DNA of 64,000 nt from Sweltsa coloradensis (lineage: Eukaryota > Arthropoda > Insecta > Plecoptera > Chloroperlidae). Both the position numbers and the translations under genes were made by a program. Shown here one piece after another: positions 1 to 49,049 of this stretch. Location of the stretch: NCBI GenBank assembly GCA_024449915.1, contig JAMZAV010001865.1, positions 1-64,000 on the forward strand, read 5' to 3'. Each line of letters opens with the position of its first letter. Position 1 is the first letter of the stretch. Under the pieces are notes generated by a model, which had not been told where the DNA came from, searched no databases, and worked only from the letters and a program-made list of their open reading frames with translations.

Positions 1-299
1 TGTTGTTGTTGTTTTTGTTGTTTTGTTGTGGCGCTAAGCAATACAAAATAATAGTTTAATGCACTATAGTTTGCAACATAAGGGTTTAAAAACCACAATC
101 TGTTTTGGGTAAAAGTGAAGGGTTACTCAGGTTCCGTTTAATCCTTTTTTTTTTGATTTTTTTTTTGAAAAAACACCAAAGTACCTAACAGAGCAATTTT
201 AAAAATTTTTAAAAGGCGCACACAAGTGTTTACAAAATAAAAAAAAAGGGAAATCCGACCCCCGGAGCGAGAACTTTATAAACCGAACGAACAAAAACC
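1..299. other. AT-rich stretch before the foldback
   Basis: There is a TGTTGT run at the very start, then A- and T-rich sequence with several homopolymers. No coding signal or recognisable repeat was found. Confidence 0.5.
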
Positions 300-2270
300 A
301 CTATTAGCTGGGCGGATAGCCTAACAATTAGGGGTTTTATGGTAGAGGGCTAAATTTTGGACTGTATACTCAGAACAAACTTATAAGAAAATTGCCTCGA
401 GGAGCCATGAAAAAATCAATCCGGTTAAGGGGGTGGAAGGGGGTGAAAAAAATGGCATTTTTAAAATATAAAAAAAATCAAAAATCAATCTAAATTGATC
501 CAAAGATTAAAAATTATTACATATTGTAAATAAAAGTCCAAATTTTAATTTAAAAAAAATATATCACCATATATGTTATTATAACCAGATTTTGCACCCT
601 TTGTCTTTTTTTTCACAATTTACCCACTGTGCTGGAGGATTAGCCTACCAGTTTAGGGGGGTTAAGTGATAGGGCCGTGAATTTTGTCTAAAACACTCAG
701 AAGAATGAATCCAAAAAATTGGGCCCGAGGAGCCTCAAAAAAGTTTCTTGCTTATAGGAGAAAGGGGGGGTGTACTAAAAGGGGTTGATAAAACTAAAAT
801 AAAGAAATCCGTATTCAAATATTATATTTACAACGCCATATTAATGTGTATTGTAGATTAAGGTCTAAACTTTAATTTAAAAGATTAAAATTTCACCATA
901 TATGTAAATCTGATCAGATTATGCGCCCTTTTTCCCATTTTCAAAAATTTCCTAAATATTACGAAAGTGTATCGTGCGCCCCACTCTTTTTTGTCACAAA
1001 TTCTCCTAATATTACGAATTAGGACGAAAACAAAATTTTGTGATGCTTTGGGTACATTTTTACTAAATGGACTTTGATCTCATTTTAACAAATTCACTCA
1101 AATTTTAACGAAAGTGTATCGTGTGACCACTCGTTTTGTTCAAAATTATGCCTTTAATAAGAAAATTATAAAAAAAGTTTTTTAACACCTTAGGTCCCAG
1201 TTTCACTCAATGGACTTTGACCCCATTTTCAAAATTTTAAACTCAATATTAACGAAAGTCTATCATGTGATGACTCGTTTTGTCTCAAATTTTTCCTAAA
1301 AATACGAATTAGGACAAAAATAAGATTTTGTCATAACTTTGTCATACATACTTTTGGAAAAATGGGGTCAAAGTCCATTGAGTGAAACTGTACCTAAGGT
1401 GTTAAAAAAAACTTTTTTTTTATAATTTTTCTTATAAAAGGCATAATTTGAACAAAACGAGTGGTCACACGATCATTTTCGTTAAAATTGAGTGACTTTG
1501 GTTAAAATGAGATCAAAGTCCATTGAGTAAAAATGTACCCAAAGCATCACAAAATCTTGTTTTCGTCCTAATTTCGTAATATTAGGAGAATTTGTGACAA
1601 AAAGAGGGGGTCCCCGATACACTTTCGTAATATTGAGGAAATTATGAAAATGGGAAAAGGGGGCGCATAATCTGACCAGATTTACATATATGGTGAAATT
1701 TTAATTTTTAAATTTAAAGTTTAGACCTTAATCTACAATACACATTAATATGGCGTTGTAAATATAATATTTGAATACGGATTTCTTTATTTTAGTTTTA
1801 TCAACCCCTTTTAGTACACCCCCCTTTCTCCTATAAGCAGCAAATTTTTTGAGGGCTCCTCGGGCCAATTTTTTGAGATCATTCTTTTGAGTGTTTAAGA
1901 CAAAATTCACGGCCCTATCACTTAACCCGTAACTGGTAGGCTAATCCTCCCAGCAGAGTGGGTAAATTTGTGAAAAAAAGACAAAGGGTGCAAAATCTGG
2001 GTATATATACATATATGGTGATATATATTTTTTTTATACAATTTGGACCTTTTATCTACATATGTAATAATTTTGTAATCTTAGATCAAAATTAAGTTTG
2101 AATTTTTTAATTTTTTTTATATGTGAAAATGCCATTTTTTCACCCCCTTCCACCGCCTTAGACCGATGGATTTTTCATGGCTCCTCGAGGCAATTTTCTT
2201 ATAATGTGGTTCTGCTATAACAATCCAAATTCAGACCCTCTACCACAAAACCCGAATTGTTCTTGTATTT
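300..2270. repeat. about 2-kb foldback (long inverted repeat)
   Basis: Two arms of roughly 950 bases face each other around a centre near 1293. Matching landmarks are TGTACTAAAA at 771-780 with TTTTAGTACA at 1809-1818, GGAGCCATG at 401-409 with CATGGCTCC at 2176-2184, and GGTAGAGGG near 340 with its complement near 2240. The arms differ by scattered substitutions and small indels. Each arm repeats a motif like CAATGGACTTTGA. No transposase or target duplication is seen. A foldback element or an inverted duplication are both possible. Confidence 0.8.
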
Positions 2271-2929
2271 TCCATTTAATCCGCTTGACTATATCACTTC
2301 CAACGCAGCCATCTTCGAACATCAAATTCCAGCCTAAAACAGTGCTTTGGATTACACAAATGAAATTCGATTCAACCTGACTACTGGGGGGGCTTTGTTC
2401 CAGTGGCGTAACTTCGTTTCATGGCCCGCCGCAAAATTTCCATGGGGGCCCCCCTAACAGATAACATACATGCATAGTTCAGTGTTTTGAATTTGACTTT
2501 TCATCCCGGGCGGGATACATCTCGAAGGTATTATATGTTACCAGGCACGGGGGGTTTTGGGGGGCTTGCCCACCAACACACTCCAATAGCGCCGCGGCGA
2601 AATTTTGAAATCGGATTTTTAGCGTTGAGTGACTAAATCAACGATTTTAGAGTGGCGTTTGGTGCGTGTTAGAAAAAATTGTGGGCTGAATGCCACTACC
2701 AAAATAATGTAGTTTTTTGTGAGTTGTTGACTGTTGTGTGTGGACGCTAAAAGTTTCTAAATATCCGCTAGATTTTCATCTTCAAACGCTAGATTCATAA
2801 ACGTAATTTTAGCAACAACACAAAGAGGGCCTACTATATTTACAAACAGGTGAAATTCTGGGCGACGGGTAGAATGGGCCCAGAGCATGGCTTCAATCGT
2901 AAAAGACGATTCAAAGAAAAAGTCCACCT

Positions 2930-3262
2930 CGAAAATATCAGGTAGTATTAAGCGGAGTATATTACTCCCGAACTAAAGGAGAGCTTGGCAATCGTCGTCG
3001 GGGACCTTGCCCCCTTCCCTTGACGACCCCTCGACGAACGATGACGAAGACAAGAACAACACGAACAATGACAATGACACTTCTACCCCGCGAACGTGAG
3101 AACCCCAACCTTTCCTCCCCATTTAACCCTTAACACTGCTGTCAAGCACAAACCAGCCACGCGCGTGGCTGGTTCTGACAGCATGGTCCCCTCCCCATAT
3201 CCCTAGGCTAGAGTGATGCATTATGAACCTAACGGTTGAGCGCGTCCTTATAATCCAAATAA
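2930..3262. repeat. dispersed repeat B, copy 1
   Basis: It shares long identical blocks with 15650-15895, including TCGTCGGGGACCTTGCCCCC, a GACGA-rich run and TCCTTA.AATCCAAATAAAC at the end. It lies inside the CAGTGGCG element. The GACGA run translates to acidic repeats in some frames but no frame is convincing. Confidence 0.75.
3153..3172. repeat. perfect 20-base palindrome
   Basis: CCAGCCACGCGCGTGGCTGG is its own reverse complement. It lies inside repeat B and is lost in the other copy, where only the right half (CGTGGCTGG) remains. Confidence 0.9.
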
Positions 3263-3359
3263 ACCAAAAAAGTGTGATATACAGTTTTTTAACGGGCCCC
3301 CTAAACGGCCTGGGCCCACCCGCAGTTGCGGGCCCTGCGAGCGCCTAATTACGCCACTG

Positions 3360-3659
3360 GGCGTTGCCCCCGACCCCCAACCTCCAGGAAAGGCTTTAGT
3401 TGCCAGCATTCCCCCAGCCGTAAACATCAACATATTTCAATCAACACAAACCTTGATGACCTATAAAAACATACGCAAATGAACGCGCCACAAACCATGT
3501 AATTTTTTTTTTGAATTACCTTTCAAAGTAATTCCCGTCCGCTGAGTGGATCTTCACAATTACCTAAAAACATCTATCTTTCAACTTATAATTTAAAAAT
3601 TAAAAACTACTTTTCCGCAAGCAAAAGTATACACTTCTCGAGTCCACTGTATACATCAT
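3360..3659. other. AT-rich spacer
   Basis: No gene, clear repeat or regulatory signal was found between the two inverted-repeat elements. Confidence 0.5.
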
Positions 3660-3667
3660 AACTATTG

Positions 3668-4322
3668 CAGGGGCGGATCCAGGACCCCTCAAAGGGGGAG
3701 GCGACTCAGCTCTCACCACACGGGGGGGGGGGGGGGGTCTGGGAGGCGCAGCCCCCCAGCTTAGCCCCGTCGGGAAATTTTTTTAGGCCTTTTTTTCAAA
3801 AACGAGTTTTAATGGCTTTAGAGAGGGTATATTTCAACATATTTTGTATGCAGTTGCTCACTAAAATAGGCCCTGGAGGAAGGTAAGTCCCCTTTATAAT
3901 CGCTATTGCTCAGCATGTGTTTCTATACCCTCACATTTTCAAAATCAGTGTTAAAATAAATGTTATTGGATGAGAGTAGTAAAGACTTTTATTTCGCTCC
4001 CCTGAGAAAAAAGCTGAAGTGTTTTTTTTCTGACTGCTCGCGGCTCGCGCTCTACCGATCAAATGGCTACTCTGATCGTGCTGAAATTTTCATGAGACCT
4101 TCAAAACCTATGAAGTTATAGATGTGTTACGATTTTGGGTAAAACCAAAGAAAATAATATTGTGCAACTGTGAGGAATTGACTAAAAGCAATAATCACCA
4201 TTGCAAGAAAACATTGATATTTCTGGTGGCTGAACATATTCATTATAGAATAAAATTTAGCTTTTCAAGGATCAAGGGGGGGGGCGATCGCCCCTACCGC
4301 CCCCCCCCTGGATCCGCCACTG
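3668..4322. mobile_element. non-autonomous hAT-type element
   Basis: The inverted ends are CAGGGGCGGATCCAGG and CCTGGATCCGCCACTG. They are flanked by near-identical 8-base duplications, AACTATTG (3660-3667) and AACCATTG (4323-4330). That duplication length is the hAT hallmark. It is 655 bases with no transposase and has a G run at about 3721-3737. Confidence 0.75.
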
Positions 4323-4330
4323 AACCATTG

Positions 4331-4670
4331 ATATTAAACCCCTATTGTAGGCCTATAGTAGTTAAATATCAATGATCATAACCAAAATTTCCCGCCATTA
4401 GAAAACACTTGACAAGTTTAACAAGCGGTGCTTTGTTTTGATTGGCTCGTAGTCCAGAAGTTTAAAAATAACGTTCTTTCAATGTTCAAAATAGTAGGTG
4501 GTCAGGTTAGGCTAGGTTGCAATTTGGGTTGGTCGTTGGGTTGTAGGCCTACTCCGTTCAGGTCAAATCTGAAATCTCCAGTCATTCTGGTTCTTTAAAG
4601 GACTTATTGACGGTTATTTTTCGAATTTGTGCAAGACAAACATATTTCACTGACATGGGTCTTGGAGAAT
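4331..4670. other. unassigned sequence
   Basis: AT-rich with no clear coding or repeat signal. It leads into the CCTAGG-rich block. Confidence 0.4.
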
Positions 4671-4689
4671 TACAGAACCTTTGCAACCT

Positions 4690-5190
4690 GAAGGTAGGTA
4701 GGGCCTAGGGAGGCCCTAATAGGCCCTAGGCCTAGCCTAGCCAAGGCCTATAAGGTAGGCCTAGGCCACTACCTAGGCTAGGCCTAGGCATTGGCCTAGG
4801 TCCTAGTCTAGGGTAGGCCTAGGCCCTATTAAATATCTAATTCTAGGTAGGGCTAGGCATTAGCCTAGGCTAGCCCTACCCTTGGATGGGAGAACCTAAG
4901 GCCTAGGGTAGGCCTAGGCGGTACTGGTTCGGTTGAGAGTGGCCAACTTTTCACCAGCACTTCCACCGAGCCGTACATCACTTAAGTAACCTTACAAAAC
5001 CTTAACGTCGCTATTTTAAACAAAAAAAACCTTCAAACCTTAACGTCGCTATTTTAAACAAAAAAACCTTCAAACCTTAACACACACACACAGTTACAAG
5101 TGTTTAAAAGTTGGCACTCTCAACCGAACCAGTTCCGCCTAGGCTAGGGCTAGCCCTAGGTCCTAGGCCTAGGCCTAGGGCTAGGCAGTA
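4690..5190. repeat. CCTAGGCCTAGG-rich block with inverted repeat
   Basis: Degenerate runs of CCTAGG/TAGGCC units occur at 4690-4920 and 5140-5190. Between them lies an inverted repeat: ACTGGTTCGGTTGAGAGTG near 4923 and its complement near 5115-5135. The loop has a direct repeat of CCTTAACGTCGCTATTTTAA. Units like TAGGCCTAC also occur singly through the whole window. Confidence 0.75.
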
Positions 5191-5195
5191 CTTCT

Positions 5196-5595
5196 GTACT
5201 TGGCGGGTCCCAACTTTTATACACTAACGGGAAAGGATTTCGGGTGCCCTCTTTTCGATTATATCCTAGAACTGGAGCGCTGCGCACTGTAGCCAGCGGA
5301 AAGTTCGGCTAACCTAACGAAAGTAGTTTTGTAACGGAAAGGATTTCGGGTGCGTATGTTTTCATTGAAAAAAAAAATGTTGGGACCCGGGAACTCTTTC
5401 GGTTGGTATGGACAGTTTTTGATCAGTAGGTAGGTAGGCCTACTTTAGATTTAAAATAGCGACGTTAAAGGTTTTGTAGGTACTTTCGATTTAAAATAGG
5501 CCTAGTGACGTTAAAGGTTTTGTAGGTACACATAAAAAAAACTGTCCATACCAACCGAAATAGTAGGCCTACCGGGACCCGCCAAGTACAGGCTA
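5196..5595. repeat. second nested palindrome
   Basis: TACTTGGCGGGTCCC near 5198 pairs with GGGACCCGCCAAGTA near 5574. An inner pair, TTTCGGTTGGTATGGACAGT near 5397, matches its complement near 5537. The inner part carries two direct copies of GACGTTAAAGGTTTTGTAGG, the complement of the repeat in the neighbouring palindrome. The two palindromes are therefore related. Confidence 0.75.
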
Positions 5596-5599
5596 CCTA

Positions 5600-6385
5600 G
5601 CCTAGTTGCTAGGCTAGGGCCTATGTACAATAAAGCCAAACTGAACTGAAATTTGCTCTGACTGCTCAAATTACTTGGTTCCTAAACCCTCTAGTAGGCT
5701 ACCTACCCTAGGCCCTAAGTTAAATTGGTGTTGTTTTGTCGAGGCCTGGTCTTGGGCCTATATGGTAGGGCTAGGCCTAGCTAGCTTTAGGCGCTTCCGT
5801 TTACTTCGCTAGAGTAACCCATCCGATCAGTTATGTCTTGTGATTTCACTTCATTGGTTCAGCATTTTCAACCCGACTACCCGAGTAGGTAGGCTAAATG
5901 AAAGCGACTCGGAGGCGGGTTTTTACAAATGGATGCCGTGACAGCATGAGCTGAACATAAATAAATAAACAACGTAAACAACTTTCTCCATGTTAACGTT
6001 AATTTGTAAAAAGGCAGCACAAGGCCTAGGCCTATTCAATAACAATGTTTTACATCAAAATATCTATGTAGGTAGCGGTAGGTAGGCCTATCGCCCACAG
6101 CAACTTGTACAACACCACCTTTAAATTCACATTGCTTCGTATTTTCCGCCATAACCTGAACTAACCCTGCTCCCGAGGAAGGTCTCTTTTTTGGTGATCG
6201 GGGTTATAAAACCGGGTTACTCTGACATAGTTGCCGAACGCACCAGAGAGAGTAACCTGCTACTGATAGTGATCGGGTTTAGGTACTATCCGGACTAACA
6301 GGTTGCTCTGGCGAGGTAAACGAAAGCGCCTCCAGTCCTAGCAGTGTAGCCTACTTGTAATGTTCATTGTTCAGCCATGTATGGC
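5600..6385. other. unassigned sequence upstream of the LINE
   Basis: It contains many TAGGCCTA units and short open frames only. An ATG at 5833 opens MSCDFTSLVQHFQPDYP, followed by a GTAGGT that could be a donor, but nothing ties it to MEIOC. A first exon or promoter of the gene could lie here. Confidence 0.3.
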
Positions 6386-6389
6386 AGGA

Positions 6390-7770
6390 TCTTGGGTTAA
6401 GTCGTACCTTTCCAACCGCAAACAAAGGGTGGAATGTAGGAACTGAGAGCAGTTCTTCGGGTTGGGAACCTCTCATAACCGTTGTCCCTCAAGGGTCAAA
6501 TCTAAGCCCAATATTTTTTAGTCTGTATAAATGACCTTACTTTTAATCTAGATGGTGAATGTTTAGCAATTCTTTTTGCTGATGACACCAGTGTGGTAAT
6601 AACAGCAAAAAACATTCATGAATTACTACTAAAACTTGAACGTATCCTCAAAGATTTGTAAGCATGGTTCACAGCAAATAAAATGAAGCTAAACTGCTCT
6701 AAAACTAAAATCATGAGCTTCCAAATCAAGGGAGAACAAGACAAACACACAATCACACATAATGACATATCCATTGAGATAGTGGACCATGCAAAGTACC
6801 TTGGCCTTACACTTGACTATAAGTTAAAATGGATATCTCATATTGAGTGTTTGTGCAAACGTCTCAGTAGCTCATGCTTTGTGATGCGGACCCTATCTTC
6901 ACAATGTGACAATAAAACTACAAAGATGGTTTACTATGCCAACGTGCAATCTCTGATCTCGTATGGAATATTATTTTGGGGTGCGACAACACATATTACG
7001 AAAGTATTTGTCTTACAAAAAGGGCCCTGAGGATTTTGTTGCATCTGGTGAAGAAGGGTCTCATGCCGACCATATTTTAATAATAATAATAATCAAACAC
7101 CCGGTTCCAACATAAGTCAGGTCGGGGGGTGACGTATCACCAATTTCTCGGGCTGTGGACTTTCAGTGTTTGCTAGCCAGGCTCAACACCTCCTCATCTA
7201 CTTCGATGTCTTCTATGACAGGCATTTCTACCAGTTCTCTCCATTTCTTTCTATCCTCCCAGAGTCTTTCTTCATTAATTCTTTCCCATGATTTCCCTCT
7301 TTCTTCAATGTTCCATTTTATTTGGTCCCTCCATCTATCTCTTGGGCGTCCAACTCTTCTTACTCCTCCCCATGTGCGTTCAAATTCTCTTCTTGGTATT
7401 CTATCTTGTTTCATTCTTCGTACGTGCCCATACCATCGAAAATTAAAATCCCTACGGTGGCATGCCTGTACATGATTGAGGTAATAATGTTTGTACATGA
7501 TTTCCCTACATATTTTATTGCAAATGATGGGCTTCACAGATTCAACACAAGAGGTAGACTCAACCTACACCAGGTGGGACATAGACTTAAGTTGCTAGAT
7601 AACGATCCAGTCCATATGGGAGTTAAAGTAGCCTATTCAATAAACTGCCAGATGACATAAAACAAGTTATGCACACTTGTAGCAGAGACATTTAAGCTCA
7701 AAGTAAAATCATTTTTTCTGGGACATGGATTTTATACTGTAACAGAATATTTTAATTACATATATACGTA
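6390..7770 (+). mobile_element. decayed CR1/jockey-like LINE, RT part and 3' end
   Basis: Frameshifted reverse-transcriptase pieces follow one another. WVKSYLSNRKQRVE starts near 6393. LAILFADDTSVVI near 6565-6605 contains the catalytic F-A-D-D box. MKLNCSKTKIMSF and YLGLTLDYKLKWISHIE run through 6683-7030, then LQKRALRILLHL with one shift. After an interruption comes NTRGRLNLHQV and HMGVKV near 7535-7630, then LPDDIKQ.MHTC and FLGHGFYTVTEYFN to about 7765. This is the usual order of thumb and C-terminus in CR1/jockey-type elements. Several shifts and stops make it dead. The 5' part is missing. Confidence 0.85.
7078..7438 (-). mobile_element. second LINE tail inserted antisense in the first
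   Basis: On the minus strand the frame contains FRWYGHVRRMKQDRIPRR, then RRVGRPRDRWRDQI and a stop at 7163. The pattern W.GHV.RM...R.PR...GRPR.RW is the well-known C-terminus of RTE- and jockey-type LINE proteins. It ends in a (TTA)n tail at 7078-7094, as 5'-truncated LINE insertions do. The host LINE resumes in frame-compatible sequence after about 7440. Confidence 0.8.
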
Positions 7771-7888
7771 TAAAAAAGGTTAATAATAAATTATTCTTTA
7801 TTTGATGGATAGTGACTTATCCATGGAAAACTATAAGTTTGGTTTGGAATCTGGATGTACAGTGTTTTGAATCTCTGATTAATACGTA

Positions 7889-10010
7889 GGGTCACTCGGG
7901 GGAAGTGTGGACACTTTTGTAATGTTCGTACTTTGCTAGTCTGTCAATGAGCAAGTTTTTGGGATAGAGACCTAAAATTTTCAGTATAGGCCTATATCTA
8001 TTGAGCTTGTTTTGTTTGAGGAAAACCAAAATTTGTATTTTAACAAATGCAAGGTCTAATTTTTATCAATTAATTTAACTTTGTATGTGCAAGTCACACT
8101 TCCCCCAGTGAAATGGGGGAAGTGTGACAGAAGTCGGGGGAAGTGTGACATCGGGTCAATATAATGGCTTAAAGGCATGGTATGAGTGAAGGGGGAAGTG
8201 TGGATGATTTTTCATGTAGGTGGTACTGCAATGCTTTACACAAAATTAAAAACATATTGAGCTCAAAAGTAATTAGGGTAGAGTTTATTAGAAAAATGAA
8301 AGGAAATACAGTACCATGCACTTAGAAAATGCTTTACATTCTTTGCATTTCCTTCAACCTTACTAGCACATAGGGCCTATGTTCCCTGTTTATATTCACT
8401 GACATTTGCACACTTTGAAATTTTGATCAGCTCTTCTTCCATCTGCTCTGGTTCATCTTCGGACAGCACAATTTTCTCTTCTTCAGATTCCGACGGAAGT
8501 GGCTTGAGTGTGAGAGTTCTTTTCTTCTTTGTAGGCCTTTGTTTATCTTTAGACTTGGTAGGCCTATTTGCAACTTTGGGCTTCAAGTAAACATCTGCCT
8601 GATCTTTCAATCGTTTAAGGTAATCATCTTGGGTAATTACCTCCGCGATATCAATTCTTCGCTTCGCTTTTTTAAACCCATTTCCTGCCTGTGCAACGGT
8701 CTGGAGCAAGATTCCTTCAAATGACTTGCCAGTTGCCTGGTGATTCCTTTGGCAAGGTAGATTCTGGTGTTGTTTGGAGGGTTTTTACTCCACTTATTGA
8801 GGCAGTAGGGCATTGCGCCATGGTTGGTAAAGAAGTAGTCATGCTTGTCACGTTAGGTGCGACGGAAGCACTGGTATTGGAACTGATGGGACGTAACGTC
8901 AAGATTAGTGAAGCCGTGGTAGTGGTGGTGCTAGCTAAGGTGGCTTTACCAACTGACATCAAATTCCTAGGACCTATTGACATGATCACATGCCTTCTCC
9001 ATGTCCTCCAGTAACCAACGCTCGCCCGCGCCTCTCGTAGTTACCTACTCGAACATATTTTCGAGGCATGTTCACAGCTAGTCTAACCTAGGCATATAAA
9101 AGTAAGTAACGACCATATGAACTTACTAATAAAGCTAGGTCTCAGCCTCATTGCTAGTTGAACTGTAGACATTTGATCTAAATCTAGGCTCTTGGCCTAG
9201 CTCTTACCTTATACCTACTAGGCTTATGAACTAAAACTGGCCTAGGTTTAGTTCTGGCCTCTAGCTAACTGTAGGTCTAGGTCAAAGGTCAAGTTCAACC
9301 AAAACTTATTGTTTAACTATCCATCTCTAGCTATGTTAAGTCTAGGCATAGTTAAAATGTACTCATATCCTCAAAATTCAAATGTATTTGGATCTGTAAT
9401 TGCTACTTGACTAGGTTGCTATGCCTAGGTAGGCTATAGGCCATAGTTGCCAATTGCCATAGCATGTATTAATTAATTGCAAATGTTAGATATATATATA
9501 TATATATTATATGACAACAAATTCTTACCTTCAATGTGCTGCTTTGTATGGTAGTTGGAGTCAGTAGCCACCCACCATGCTCGTCACACTTTCCCCAACA
9601 CAACAAATCACACTTCCCCCGACATGGAAAAAATCGGGGGTAAGTGTGACACCTAGCTTACCCTTAGATAATAATTAAGTAAAAAAAAAAAAAATCCACC
9701 TAATTTATTATTGGAACCGACTTTAATGTAATGTGGTATATCTCATGATGTTTAAGTTAAATGGATTCATTTAACTCTAATTTGTATAATAGTGGAACCA
9801 ATTTGTATATTGAATTGTTTTTACTATTGAAGTTCTATTGGTTATATTTTGCATTAGGTTTCAAATTTTAAATCATATTTTTTCAAATTTCTATTCTTCA
9901 TATCTGAACTTAATAGAATTGAAAAAACAAAATTCAAAAATATTGATTGGAGGCATAGATATCAACAGGTGTCACACTTCCCCCGGTGTCACACTTCCCC
10001 CGAGTGACCC
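7889..10010. mobile_element. pogo/Tc1-like DNA transposon (TA-GGG type 1)
   Basis: The inverted ends are GGGTCACTCGGGGGAAGTGT, flanked by TA at 7887-7888 and 10011-10012. TA duplication fits the Tc1/mariner/pogo superfamily. The motif GGGGGAAGTGTGAC is repeated several times just inside both ends (8100-8160, 9585-9650, 9965-10000) in both orientations, like transposase-binding sites. It is 2.1 kb, shorter than a full pogo element, and holds only a transposase tail. The element lies upstream of the first recognised MEIOC exon. Confidence 0.75.
8380..8989 (-). pseudogene. remnant of a transposase C-terminus (pogo/Tigger-like)
   Basis: Two minus-strand frames overlap near 8710-8725 and join by a single frameshift. 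The upstream part is a Ser/Thr-rich linker. The downstream part reads ATGKSFEGILLQTVAQA, then KAKRRIDIAEVITQDDYLKR and a Lys-rich, then acidic tail ending SEYKQGT. The shape (S/T linker, R.I..AEV.T.D.YL, basic patch) resembles pogo/Tigger transposase tails. No helix-turn-helix or DDE core is present, so it cannot be active. The family call is inference. Confidence 0.45.
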
Positions 10011-10012
10011 TA

Positions 10013-10300
10013 CTTAATAATTTTGTCTGCCATGCCATCAGGCACTGCTGTATATTGTATACCTACCTATGTACCTAGTTATAAGTTAGTTTTTAGTTTA
10101 TAGATGGGATTACTTTCAATACTCTTATGTCTTTATGAGACATTTTACATTATTATGAGTGCAATAAGAAAGTCTTATGAATAATGTAAGTAACATGCTC
10201 AAATGTTAAATATAAGAATGCAAATAAAAAACAAAAAATGTAGGCTATTAATAATCATGTAGGCCTACATGCAAAGGCCTAACTGTAGGCCTACGGTCAT
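10013..10300. other. AT-rich spacer
   Basis: Short stretch between the pogo-like element and the LINE tail, with TAGGCCTA units near 10255-10290. No gene seen. Confidence 0.5.
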
Positions 10301-10466
10301 CGTTGATAACAAACCACCAATTACGTTTAAAAGCACGACCACCACAGTGCGGGGTAGCAGAGCCGAGCGTTGTTGTTGTTTCTTCTCCTGCAGTTGACCA
10401 TGTAGTCGGTGGCAGACTTTTAATCCTTTTCTCTAGTTTTCCACCGAAACCATGTTCCCTCTTGCA

Positions 10467-10800
10467 TCAATCTTCATCTTCCCTACTTGATTCCTGCTCA
10501 TCACATTGATTTTCTCTTTCTTCATCTATGCCTGGTATATCCATAGGCAGTGATTTTAGTTTTGCGACAAAACTCTTAAATTCCTCTTCCCCTACAACCC
10601 CCTCTGCCAGACCATTCCACTCGTCTATTGTTCTAGGCAAGTAGGAAAACCTTCCCATATTCCCCTTTCAAACTTCCACCCGTGATCTCCTCTTGAGATG
10701 TAATTTGCCCTCCTTAGGTCTTTCCTCTTTATGAAGTTTGTTTGTATGTCATTCCATGGTAGGGCTATGTGACTCAAGTGTGCCTTCATTAAAGAAGTTT
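10467..10800 (-). mobile_element. LINE C-terminal fragment
   Basis: On the minus strand, AHLSHIALPWNDIQ, then KRKDLRRANYISRGDHGWKF, then a frameshift to FSYLPRTIDEWNGLAEGVVG and FVAKLKSL. The pattern of PRTI..WN.L....V....F...L is typical of the end of non-LTR reverse-transcriptase proteins. The fragment stops a few bases before the polypyrimidine tract of the first recognised MEIOC exon. Confidence 0.7.
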
Positions 10801-10814
10801 TACTTAATTTTCAG

Positions 10815-49049
<38,235 letters not shown>

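Larger units (their letters stand above)
2401..3359. mobile_element. CAGTGGCGTAA-type inverted-repeat element (possible hAT relative)
   Basis: The ends are CAGTGGCGTAACTT and, inverted, AATTACGCCACTG. CAGTGGCG ends are common in non-autonomous hAT-like elements. The flanking eight bases on the two sides do not match, so the family call is weak. The interior holds a repeat shared with 15640-15950 and a perfect 20-base palindrome. No coding region was found. Confidence 0.5.

Noticed and set aside
4881..4900. CTTGGATGGGAGAACC as a 5S rRNA gene
   Set aside because: Only a short phrase matches 5S rRNA; the rest of the gene is absent.
5833..5886. ATG followed by a short frame and a GTAGGT donor, as MEIOC first exon
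   Set aside because: The residues do not resemble MEIOC, and the donor leaves a phase that does not fit the phase-0 exon at 10815.
8691..9014. Plus-strand frame of 107 codons
   Set aside because: It is the shadow of the minus-strand transposase tail, which has the more plausible protein pattern.
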